Under the pieces are notes generated by a model. The model made no database searches. It was given only the letters and a program-made list of their open reading frames with translations, and had not been told where the DNA came from. DNA of 5,058 nt from Nitrososphaera sp. (GTDB taxonomy: Archaea > Thermoproteota > Nitrososphaeria > Nitrososphaerales > Nitrososphaeraceae): assembly GCA_025935445.1 (NCBI GenBank), contig JAICVG010000123.1:1-5058 (forward strand), written 5' to 3'. Positions 1-4,495 of the stretch are shown here, in pieces. Both the position numbers and the translations under genes were made by a program. Position 1 is the stretch's first letter, and every line of letters starts with the position of its first letter.

Positions 1-56
1 GAGCAGTCCTCATCAAGGAGTATTTTTTCGCCCGGTGCTGGTTCAAAACTCACCAC
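1..56 (-). CDS. 5' end of an unidentified minus-strand gene (partial)
   Basis: Read on the minus strand from a GTG at 56-54, the frame stays open to the left edge and encodes 18 residues starting M/V-V-S-F-E-P-A-P-G-E-K-I-L-L-D-E. The composition (acidic/basic with a PGEK turn) looks like real protein. In-frame stops lie just upstream at about 84-89, so the start must be in this stretch. A TATA-like TAATATA on the minus strand (86-80) is centred 27 bases upstream of the GTG, the spacing expected for a leaderless archaeal mRNA. The second GTG (53-51) is an alternative start. Too little is visible to name a family. The gene would be divergent from bud32. Confidence is moderate because only 56 bases are available. 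Confidence 0.42.
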   Translation of the reverse strand, partial: MVSFEPAPGEKILLDEDC

Positions 57-57
57 A

Positions 58-65
58 TTTTTATC
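58..65 (+). promoter_or_regulatory. TATA-like element of bud32
   Basis: TTTTTATC at 58-65 is centred about 28 bases upstream of the TTG at 90 and about 37 upstream of the TTG at 99. It would place a transcription start at or close to the bud32 start codon. The element lies inside the 5' flank shared with the divergent left-edge gene, so the two promoters interleave. It is a weaker match to the archaeal TATA consensus than the element before rpoH. Confidence 0.33.
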
Positions 66-79
66 TTCAAAGCAGAGCC

Positions 80-86
80 TATATTA
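80..86 (-). promoter_or_regulatory. TATA box of the left-edge minus-strand gene
   Basis: The minus strand reads TAATATA at 86-80. Its centre is about 27 bases upstream of the GTG at 56, which fits a transcript starting at or next to the start codon. This is inference from spacing and composition only. Confidence 0.35.
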
Positions 87-89
87 CTA

Positions 90-701
90 TTGCAGCCATT
101 GCTGATAAAAAGGGGAGCAGAAGCCGACATCTACATTGTAGAGTGGAATAGCAAGAAGGCGGTTTCCAAAGTGCGCTCACCCAAGTCCTACCGCCATCCA
201 GAGCTAGACTCCGCAATCAGAAAGCACAGGACGATACATGAAGCAACTTTCATGTCTGCTGCGAAGTCTGCAGGCGTCATGACTCCATTTGTACATTTCG
301 TCGACCCTAGTAAGGCTGAAATTATAATGGAGTTTATTGAAGGGCAAAATATCAGAGACGCGCTAACGCCGGACATCTGCTACCCGATAGGTCGCTGTGC
401 CGCACTGCTACACGCAAGCAAAATTATCCACGGCGACCTGACGACTTCAAATTTTGTAATAAACAAAAGGCTTGTCCTACTAGACTTTGGTCTTTCGTAC
501 TATTCAGAGCGCACCGAAGACATGGCAACCGATATCCGACTTATAAAAGAAGTATTTACCAGTGCACATATAGCAGTCAGAAAAGCCTTTTCTCGCTTTG
601 TAGAAGGTTATGCTAGTGTTGCCGGCAGAAAAAGGACAGATAAAATTCTAGTAAATGTCAGGAAGATAGAGGAGCGCGGAAGATATGCGAGGATGACTTA
701 G
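90..701 (+). CDS. bud32: Bud32 (Kae1-associated) serine/threonine kinase/ATPase, KEOPS subunit
   Basis: Bud32 is the small atypical kinase/ATPase of the KEOPS complex. There it works with Kae1 to put threonylcarbamoyladenosine (t6A) on A37 of ANN-decoding tRNAs. Visible features are the GAEADIY nucleotide loop (residues 9-15), the likely ATP-binding lysine K27, the family block PKSYRHPELD (31-40), the catalytic loop HGDLTTSN (114-121, with D116 and N121), the metal-binding DFG (132-134), and a basic tail ending ERGRYAR. At 203 aa the protein is full length for a stand-alone archaeal Bud32, with no fused Kae1 domain. No ATG is available. I use the TTG at 90; TTG at 99 would give M-L-I-K-R-G and matches the usual short N-terminus equally well. 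No kae1 lies immediately upstream, where an apparently divergent ORF sits. The gene is 3 bp from the next and probably cotranscribed with it. The family call is very secure; the start is uncertain by three codons. Confidence 0.95.
   Translation: MQPLLIKRGAEADIYIVEWNSKKAVSKVRSPKSYRHPELDSAIRKHRTIHEATFMSAAKSAGVMTPFVHFVDPSKAEIIMEFIEGQNIRDALTPDICYPIGRCAALLHASKIIHGDLTTSNFVINKRLVLLDFGLSYYSERTEDMATDIRLIKEVFTSAHIAVRKAFSRFVEGYASVAGRKRTDKILVNVRKIEERGRYARMT
689..696 (+). promoter_or_regulatory. Ribosome binding site of the HAM1-family gene
   Basis: GAGGATGA at 689-696 lies within the last codons of bud32, 8 bases before the ATG at 705. It resembles the GAGGTGA anti-16S consensus, so the second gene of the pair appears to use Shine-Dalgarno initiation. 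The promoter-proximal genes here look leaderless. Confidence 0.5.
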
Positions 702-704
702 ATC

Positions 705-1256
705 ATGGAAAAAAACATAACCTTTGCAAGTACAAACCAAAATAAGTTCCTTGAAGTCCAATCAATACTCTCGACCCGAAACATTTCCGTCGACTTTTCG
801 CAAATCCACCTTGTTGAAATCCAATCAGACTCCCTTGAGGGAATAGCAAGGGAGAAGGCAAAAACTGCATTTGCAAAAGTGGGAAGGCAGGTCATCGTCG
901 AAGACGACGGCCTCTTTATCGACAACCTTGGCGGCTTTCCAGGACAATATTCATCATTTGTATTCAGAACCCTTGGAAATGATGGTATACTAAAATTACT
1001 TGCTGGGTCAGCCAAGCGGTCAGCATATTTCCGCTCACTGATTGCTTTCTATAATGGAATAACATTGTCAATATCAGATGGAAGAGTTGACGGCAGGATA
1101 TCTGACAGGGTAACAGAGGGCGGTTGGGGCTATGATCCTATATTTGTCCCTGATGGCACCAACCTCACATTTGCGGAGCTAAAGAAAAGCAAGAATGAAT
1201 ATTCTCATCGAAAAAGAGCACTTGAAAAATTTGCCCTGTGGTATCTAAAGTTCTGA
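705..1256 (+). CDS. rdgB: XTP/dITP diphosphatase (non-canonical purine NTP pyrophosphatase, RdgB/HAM1 family)
   Basis: Enzymes of this family hydrolyse dITP, XTP and ITP to the monophosphate plus pyrophosphate. This cleans the nucleotide pool of deaminated purines. The 183-aa protein carries the family motifs in order: STNQNK near the N-terminus (9-14) for phosphate binding, the acidic EDDGL (66-70) for metal and catalysis, GGFPGQYSS (76-84), GWGYDPIF (140-147) for base recognition, and SHRKRAL (167-173) near the C-terminus. The length is normal for the family and nothing is missing. The ATG at 705 is preceded by a good ribosome binding site, and the 3-bp gap to bud32 points to one transcript. 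The stop is 3 bp from the stop of the opposing taw1, so transcription must end inside taw1. The family assignment is secure; exact substrate preference cannot be read from sequence. Confidence 0.95.
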   Translation: MEKNITFASTNQNKFLEVQSILSTRNISVDFSQIHLVEIQSDSLEGIAREKAKTAFAKVGRQVIVEDDGLFIDNLGGFPGQYSSFVFRTLGNDGILKLLAGSAKRSAYFRSLIAFYNGITLSISDGRVDGRISDRVTEGGWGYDPIFVPDGTNLTFAELKKSKNEYSHRKRALEKFALWYLKF

Positions 1257-1259
1257 CTC

Positions 1260-2288
1260 TCAAAGCATGTATTCTTTAATCCACCTGTCCACATAGCGCA
1301 CTTTATTCTGTAGTACCACTATCCTTGAAATCTCACTTTCATCCATTACCTTGAATGAACGCATCTTGGCACACAGCTCTGCTGCAAAGTTCCTTATTTC
1401 ATGCATTTCCAGCATGTGGTCTCGCTCTAGCCGCTGTGTCGACATGCCAATGTGCATATAAGATTTCAGCTCAATAAAGTGGGGGTTACCCTGCACCATC
1501 ATATTTGCAAATTCTCTAACAAAATCATAGCTGTCGTTGTATCCCTTTATCAGAGTCATCCGAAGCACAGTTCTGGTATTGAGGGTTGCAAGTAATCTAA
1601 GGCTCTCCCACCAGCGCTCCCATGCGTCGCGGTGACGTGGACGGTTTATCTGATAGAACATTTTTTTGTTTGAAGCGTTAGTCGATAAGTAAATCTGAGT
1701 GGGCAGTGCGCCTTCTACAGCTAGCCTCTTTAGCATATCCGGCTCTTGCCCGTTTGTCACCAGAAAAATTGACTTAGTTGCCTTGAGCGATCTTAAGTAT
1801 TTTATCAGCTGCGGCAGCTTAGGGTACATCGTGGGTTCGCCTGATAATGAAATTGCATAATGGGCTGGCAGCAGCGATTCATCAAGTTTTTTCTTATTAT
1901 TCTTAGGGTCGCCATAAAAGCCATTTATCAGCTTTTTCCGCTCAGCCATCAATTGTTCAATGATAATATCCGGCTCATCGACCAGCTCCTCTGGCATCTG
2001 CAGCGTATCATAAAACTCTGTTGGGCGCCAGCAGTAAATGCACCTGTTTTCGCAGTTCATTGCAGTCGGGGTCATCTCCATGCATTGGTGAGTAGAGATG
2101 CCGTAGAACTTGTGTTTATAGCAGTTGCCCTCTTCCGCAAACGACTTTTTCGTCCAGTGGCACAGCTCCACTGAAGAGTGGTTGTAGACTCCGTACTTGG
2201 CCTTCTGCAACCTTGCTTTTAGCTGGGGTGTGATCTGGATCAGGTTGTTGTGTATGGAGTGTGAAACGTGCTCGTCTGAGCAGCTCAT
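1260..2288 (-). CDS. taw1: S-adenosyl-L-methionine-dependent tRNA 4-demethylwyosine synthase (Taw1/TYW1)
   Basis: Taw1 is a radical-SAM enzyme that condenses N1-methylguanosine at position 37 of tRNA-Phe with two carbons of pyruvate. The product, 4-demethylwyosine, is the core of archaeal wyosine bases. From the ATG at 2288 the protein has 342 aa. The radical-SAM CxxxCxxC is C79, C83, C86 (CENRCIYCW). A second cluster is supplied by C43, C56 and C69, spaced 13 and 13 as in the M. jannaschii enzyme. K58, two residues after C56, matches the lysine reported to form a Schiff base with pyruvate. The SAM-binding GEP lies at about 150-152. The frame stays open upstream to an ATG at 2477, but that 63-residue extension overlaps the divergent NIF3-like gene and its promoter, and is hydrophobic and unlike the family. 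I therefore choose 2288. No ribosome binding site is seen, and a TATA box about 34 bp upstream implies a leader of about 8 nt. There is no flavodoxin domain, as expected for the archaeal form. Confidence 0.95.
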   Translation of the reverse strand: MSCSDEHVSHSIHNNLIQITPQLKARLQKAKYGVYNHSSVELCHWTKKSFAEEGNCYKHKFYGISTHQCMEMTPTAMNCENRCIYCWRPTEFYDTLQMPEELVDEPDIIIEQLMAERKKLINGFYGDPKNNKKKLDESLLPAHYAISLSGEPTMYPKLPQLIKYLRSLKATKSIFLVTNGQEPDMLKRLAVEGALPTQIYLSTNASNKKMFYQINRPRHRDAWERWWESLRLLATLNTRTVLRMTLIKGYNDSYDFVREFANMMVQGNPHFIELKSYMHIGMSTQRLERDHMLEMHEIRNFAAELCAKMRSFKVMDESEISRIVVLQNKVRYVDRWIKEYML

Positions 2289-2318
2289 GCTGACTTTGGT
2301 ATTAGCTTGTAGATCAGA

Positions 2319-2328
2319 TTTAAATTTT
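2319..2328. promoter_or_regulatory. Shared divergent TATA element for taw1 and the NIF3-family gene
   Basis: TTTAAATTTT at 2319-2328 is nearly palindromic (TTTAAA / AAATTT). Its centre lies about 26 bases before the GTG at 2350 on the plus strand, the leaderless distance. On the minus strand a start about 26 bases away would fall near 2297, 8-9 bases before the taw1 ATG at 2288. No second TATA candidate of similar quality is seen in the 61-bp gap. One element may serve both directions, or two promoters may overlap here. This is inferred from sequence spacing only. Confidence 0.55.
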
Positions 2329-2349
2329 TCACCGTGCCGACTGGTAGCC

Positions 2350-3168
2350 GTGGCTGTAGATACAGATAGAATAATGAAAGTGGGGCTTGAGCTTGCCGGC
2401 TGGAAGAAAATGCCGGCAGACAGCGCCGTGCATATAAAAGGTAAGAACATAAGCAAAGTGCTGATCGGAATAGACATAGGAACCGCAGAGCTGATGCTTG
2501 CAAAGCAGCTTGAGTGTGATGCAGTTATTGCTCACCATCCCATTGGTGCTACTGCAGTGAATTTTTACAAGGTATTTGATAGGCACATCGACTATATGGT
2601 AGAGCATGGTGTTCCAAAGAAAATCGCAAGAGAGGCCGTTGAGAAGCTCAAGGAGCGAATCGAGACACGTAACCATGCTAATATTTACAGTGGTGTTGTT
2701 GGAGCTGCCAAGGCGCTTTGCATGCCGCTTGTCAATATCCACCAGCCATGTGACGAATACATGCGGCAGGTTATATTGCGCGCTATTAAGGCCGGCAGGA
2801 CAGAATACGTATCAGATATTGTCAAATCCATTAGTAAGATCCCGGAATTCCGCCATGCTGCAACCAAGGTACGAGTAAGTTTTGGGAATCAAAACAACAA
2901 AGCAGGCCATTGGACTTTAGTGGTGGCCGCAGGTACCAACGGTGGCTTTAACATTGCTAAGGCATACTTTCAGCATGGTGTTTCTACAGTCATCTATCTG
3001 CATATAGATTATGGCGAACTGATGAAAATGAGGGAAGAAAAGCTGGAGGGCAACCTTGTAGTAATGGGACACTTGGGGGGTGACTCAATAGGCCTCAATG
3101 GCCTTGCAGAACGGCTTGAGAACTTAGGTATTGAAACTGTCAGAGTCGGCATTCTTCCAAATAGATGA
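2350..3168 (+). CDS. NIF3/DUF34 family metal-binding protein
   Basis: The Nif3-like (DUF34, YbgI) family forms oligomeric rings with a dinuclear metal site. Its cellular role is unsettled, and some members are annotated as GTP cyclohydrolase 1 type 2. From the GTG at 2350 the protein has 272 aa. It shows IGIDIGT near residue 40, the paired metal ligands in AHHP (H62, H63), an HxxxD element (H131, D135) that fits the central ligand, AGTNGG (194-199), and GHLGGD (H241, D245) at the C-terminal site. The usual second-site glutamate is aspartate here. About 70 residues separate the HH pair from the central Asp, against about 40 in E. coli YbgI. The frame is open further upstream to an ATG at 2197 inside taw1, but that part looks non-coding. 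The GTG sits at leaderless distance from the TATA element and starts just before the expected first helix. ATG at 2374 would cut that helix. The family is clear; the function is not. Confidence 0.85.
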   Translation: MAVDTDRIMKVGLELAGWKKMPADSAVHIKGKNISKVLIGIDIGTAELMLAKQLECDAVIAHHPIGATAVNFYKVFDRHIDYMVEHGVPKKIAREAVEKLKERIETRNHANIYSGVVGAAKALCMPLVNIHQPCDEYMRQVILRAIKAGRTEYVSDIVKSISKIPEFRHAATKVRVSFGNQNNKAGHWTLVVAAGTNGGFNIAKAYFQHGVSTVIYLHIDYGELMKMREEKLEGNLVVMGHLGGDSIGLNGLAERLENLGIETVRVGILPNR

Positions 3169-3182
3169 TGATGGTCGAACGA

Positions 3183-3189
3183 TTATATA
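3183..3189 (+). promoter_or_regulatory. TATA box of tRNA-His
   Basis: TTATATA at 3183-3189, in an A/T-rich spot right after the NIF3-family stop, is centred about 26 bases before position 3212. A start there would leave a leader of about 8 nt before the tRNA. This suits an independently transcribed tRNA gene. Confidence 0.55.
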
Positions 3190-3220
3190 CTGTAGTTGTT
3201 GCAAACTTGCTAGCTGGCTG

Positions 3221-3322
3221 GCCTTCGTAGTATAGCCTGGTTAGTATAGGCGGCTGTGGTCGAATTTTTCGACTTCTGGCAGAGACCGCTTGAGGAGGGT
3301 TCAAATCCCTCCGAAGGCCCCA
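3221..3322 (+). tRNA. tRNA-His (GUG) with a 25-nt intron at 37/38 and encoded CCA
   Basis: All arms can be drawn by eye. The acceptor stem is GCCTTCG (3221-3227) with CGAAGGC (3312-3318). The D-arm is 3230-3247, a weak stem of GTAT/GTAT with two G-U pairs and a loop containing GG. The anticodon stem is GGCGG (3249-3253) with CCGCT (3286-3290). The T-arm is GAGGG/CCCTC around TTCAAAT. After intron removal the anticodon loop is CUGUGGA, anticodon GUG (3256-3258). Identity is confirmed by discriminator C (3319) and a G at 3220 that can supply the G-1:C73 pair unique to tRNA-His. CCA is encoded (3320-3322). The variable loop is 4 nt. Without intron the tRNA is 77 nt including CCA. A TATA box lies upstream and a hairpin with a T-run downstream, so it is probably its own transcription unit. 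Confidence 0.95.
3260..3284 (+). other. tRNA-His intron with bulge-helix-bulge splice signal
   Basis: The 25-nt intron lies between tRNA positions 37 and 38, the canonical archaeal site. The splice motif reads as follows: anticodon stem, 3-nt bulge AGA (3283-3285), a central 4-bp helix CUGU (3254-3257) with GCAG (3279-3282), then 3-nt bulge GGU (3258-3260). Cutting each bulge after its second base gives exactly the exon ends needed for a standard anticodon loop. Beyond the 5' bulge, CGAA/UUCG (3261-3264 with 3268-3271) closes a small hairpin, leaving 7 unpaired bases on the 3' side. The motif is therefore partly relaxed rather than a fully flanked BHB. Confidence 0.85.
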
Positions 3323-3344
3323 TCTTGCGATGACAACAACAACA

Positions 3345-3364
3345 CCTTTCGGTAAGGCTTTTTT
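3345..3364 (+). terminator. Probable terminator of tRNA-His
   Basis: CCTT (3345-3348) pairs with AAGG (3354-3357) around a 5-base loop, and TTTTTT follows at 3359-3364. Archaeal polymerase stops at T-runs, with or without a hairpin. The position about 40 bases after the mature tRNA end suits a 3' trailer. The stem is short, so the T-run is probably the main signal. Confidence 0.5.
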
Positions 3365-3371
3365 CAAGTAA

Positions 3372-3390
3372 TAAAAAGAAGGAGGAAAAA
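3372..3390 (-). terminator. Pyrimidine-tract terminator of the surface-protein gene
   Basis: On the minus strand, directly after the TAA at 3396-3394, a 19-base stretch of only T and C begins and ends with TTTTT. T-rich tracts are sufficient for termination by archaeal RNA polymerase. It faces the tRNA terminator with only a few bases between. Confidence 0.5.
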
Positions 3391-3393
3391 GTT

Positions 3394-4005
3394 TTACATC
3401 CTTTGGCCGATATTGAACCAGCCGTGTCTTGCAGTTGCTATGACGATTCCAACAATTGCAACAGCCAGCACGATTACAGCTATTGTGTTGAATTCTGGGA
3501 TTACGGAGGTACCTATAACATCGATTGATCCAGCACCTGCTGGGAAGCCAATTAACAGCGTTCTAGTATCTTCTGCTGGCTCGATTTCACCAGGTTGTTC
3601 GTATTCCGCGTTATCAATAAATGCTGCAAAATCCGCATCTGATCCTTCAACTGTTTTAGAGTCAATTACCTCTCTTGGTAGTCTGAGAGCTAGCGTTCCA
3701 TTACTCATTGAGTTAATTGTAACTCCAAGCGTTTGGTTCTCGCCATGGATTGTCATATTCTCCACAGAGCCACCAGTGATCATATACTCTATTGGATGTG
3801 TTTGGCCTCCTACTATAAGGTCGAATGGTGTCCATTCTCCTCCTCCTGTTGCATTAATAGCAGGAACTTCTGCCTCGTCAGTTGTGGCAGCATTTGTCGC
3901 GTTAGTCGTGGCAGCATCTGTCTGGGCATATGTAGTTCCAATCGGTACAACCAATGCAAGTGATGCCAGTAATATTCCTATTAATGTATATGCTTTATAG
4001 TCCAT
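3394..4005 (-). CDS. Secreted, C-terminally membrane-anchored protein with a PEFG-CTERM-like tail
   Basis: The function is unknown, but the architecture is clear. Residues 1-27 form a Sec-type signal peptide (short basic start, hydrophobic core, likely cut after TYA). A Thr/Ala/Asn-rich linker follows (28-55), then a compact 100-110-residue outer domain, then a C-terminal module: IPEFN (169-173), a hydrophobic segment (about 174-190), and a short basic tail ending QRM. The order of PEF motif, transmembrane helix and basic residues resembles thaumarchaeal PEFG-CTERM proteins, which are proposed substrates of an archaeosortase; here the G is N. The outer part has five N-x-S/T sequons (N35, N51, N83, N90, N102), so N-glycosylation is plausible. 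The domain contains WTPFDLIVGGQTHPIEYMI and looks beta-rich. At 203 aa it is too small to be an S-layer protein by itself. The ATG at 4005 is preceded by AAGGA. It is flanked by its own promoter and terminator, so it appears monocistronic. Confidence 0.85.
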   Translation of the reverse strand: MDYKAYTLIGILLASLALVVPIGTTYAQTDAATTNATNAATTDEAEVPAINATGGGEWTPFDLIVGGQTHPIEYMITGGSVENMTIHGENQTLGVTINSMSNGTLALRLPREVIDSKTVEGSDADFAAFIDNAEYEQPGEIEPAEDTRTLLIGFPAGAGSIDVIGTSVIPEFNTIAVIVLAVAIVGIVIATARHGWFNIGQRM

Positions 4006-4031
4006 TTTCCTTCATGCACTCCATCACGCTA

Positions 4032-4110
4032 TAATTGCGTTACTATTTATCCTTTTTGTGCGGAAACTCTAACGCTTAGTTCATTTCAAACAAGCTCAGT
4101 AACGCAATTA
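4032..4110. repeat. 13-bp perfect inverted repeat, candidate operator
   Basis: TAATTGCGTTACT at 4032-4044 recurs as its exact reverse complement at 4098-4110, with 53 bases between. A further TAACGC core occurs at 4070-4075. The left arm lies between the TATA box and inferred start of the surface-protein gene; the right arm lies about 50 bp upstream of the rpoH TATA box. The arms are too far apart for a typical hairpin terminator, and a DNA-binding site pair is more likely. The protein that would bind is unknown. Confidence 0.5.
4043..4051 (-). promoter_or_regulatory. Promoter (TATA) of the surface-protein gene
   Basis: The minus strand reads GATAAATAG at 4051-4043. A start about 26 bases downstream would lie near 4021, giving a leader of about 15 nt that contains the AAGGA ribosome binding site just before the ATG. 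One arm of the 13-bp inverted repeat (4032-4044) abuts this box on its downstream side, where a bound protein would block polymerase. Confidence 0.45.
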
Positions 4111-4154
4111 CCTGAATTTTTCAAAAGAAAATCAAGTGCCTACGTGTGCGAATA

Positions 4155-4163
4155 CTTATATAT
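4155..4163 (+). promoter_or_regulatory. TATA box of the rpoH-rpoB operon
   Basis: CTTATATAT at 4155-4163 is the best TATA match in the window. A start about 26 bases downstream would be near 4185, giving a leader of about 55 nt before rpoH. This makes it the only clearly leadered promoter here. Confidence 0.65.
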
Positions 4164-4193
4164 GCTCACTCTTCATTAGGTTTGACTTTGATG

Positions 4194-4219
4194 TTTTTTT
4201 TTACAGAAAATCTGTTTTT
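4194..4219 (+). promoter_or_regulatory. T-tract and small hairpin in the rpoH leader (possible attenuator)
   Basis: A run of nine T (4194-4202) is followed by ACAGA-AAA-TCTGT (4203-4215), a 5-bp inverted repeat with a 3-base loop, and then five more T (ending at 4219). All of it lies inside the leader if transcription starts near 4185. T-runs of this length can stop archaeal RNA polymerase, so the leader could limit transcription of the polymerase genes themselves. If the real start is downstream of the T-run, this reading fails. Confidence 0.4.
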
Positions 4220-4225
4220 CTATTC

Positions 4226-4231
4226 GGAGGT
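4226..4231 (+). promoter_or_regulatory. Strong Shine-Dalgarno site deciding the rpoH TTG start
   Basis: GGAGGT at 4226-4231 is 8 bases before the TTG at 4240, the ideal spacing. An ATG at 4232 touches the site with no spacer and opens only an 8-codon frame, so it is not the start. Confidence 0.75.
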
Positions 4232-4239
4232 ATGTTCTA

Positions 4240-4488
4240 TTGTCTGAAAAAAAGGTAGTCAAGATAACGAACCACATTTACCAGCCAAAGCACGAAATTC
4301 TGCCCAAAGATCAGGCAGAAGAAATTCTAAAAAAGTATAACACCAAGCCAAGCCAGCTTCCGTATGTCATGAGAAGTGATAAGGCGCTCGAAGACTTAGA
4401 TGTTAGGCCAGGTGACATTATTAAAATAACGAGAAAGAGCCCGACCGCAGGTGAAAGTGTATATTACCGTTACGTCGTAGAGGGTTGA
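4240..4488 (+). CDS. rpoH: DNA-directed RNA polymerase subunit H (Rpo5)
   Basis: Subunit H/Rpo5 corresponds to the C-terminal domain of eukaryotic Rpb5. It sits at the jaw of archaeal RNA polymerase, where it contacts downstream DNA. The 82-aa protein is a complete archaeal-type H. It has a short N-terminal lead, H(E)ILPKDQAEEIL, the conserved YNTKPSQLP block (34-42), then RPGDIIKITRKSPTAGESVYYR (56-77), the family signature through the C-terminus. The start is TTG with an excellent ribosome binding site. rpoB follows after 7 bp, the usual archaeal order rpoH-rpoB-rpoA1-rpoA2, so this is the first gene of the large-subunit operon. The leader carries a T-tract and a hairpin that may regulate it. 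The identification is very secure. Confidence 0.96.
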   Translation: MSEKKVVKITNHIYQPKHEILPKDQAEEILKKYNTKPSQLPYVMRSDKALEDLDVRPGDIIKITRKSPTAGESVYYRYVVEG

Positions 4489-4495
4489 GTATACA

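Noticed and set aside
2..151. Plus-strand open frame from the left edge to a TAG at 149-151, as a possible tail of an upstream gene such as kae1
   Set aside because: The translation does not resemble the Kae1 C-terminus, is rich in His/Arg/Ser after base 100, and would overlap bud32 by about 60 bases.
2197..2349. N-terminal extension of the NIF3-family gene to an ATG at 2197
   Set aside because: It is antisense to the conserved N-terminal cluster-binding part of taw1, Cys-rich without pattern, and precedes the normal first helix of the family.
2289..2477. N-terminal extension of taw1 to an ATG at 2477
   Set aside because: It is antisense to the start of the NIF3-family gene, crosses the shared promoter, is hydrophobic and Ser-rich, and is absent from the Taw1 family. 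The ATG at 2288 gives the expected N-terminus.
2329..2742. 137-aa minus-strand ORF inside the NIF3-family gene
   Set aside because: It overlaps a conserved gene on the opposite strand, and its translation is Cys/His/Tyr-rich with no recognisable domain.
3249..3290. Reading the tRNA as intronless, or with another anticodon
   Set aside because: Without removing 25 nt the anticodon arm cannot form a 7-base loop. The G-1:C73 pair and the GUG loop agree only with tRNA-His.
3140..3367. 75-aa minus-strand ORF over the tRNA gene
   Set aside because: It is the antisense of tRNA-His and its flanks; the apparent RRDLNPP peptide is the usual artefact of reading a T-arm backwards.
3413..4000. 195-aa plus-strand ORF opposite the surface-protein gene
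   Set aside because: It is a long shadow caused by the skewed codon use of the Thr/Ala-rich gene. The minus strand has a signal peptide, sequons, an anchor, a promoter and a ribosome binding site.
4203..4219. The ACAGA/TCTGT hairpin with T5 as a terminator of an upstream gene
   Set aside because: No plus-strand gene lies upstream within reach. The preceding transcription unit is on the minus strand and the TATA box is at 4155, so a leader element is the better reading.
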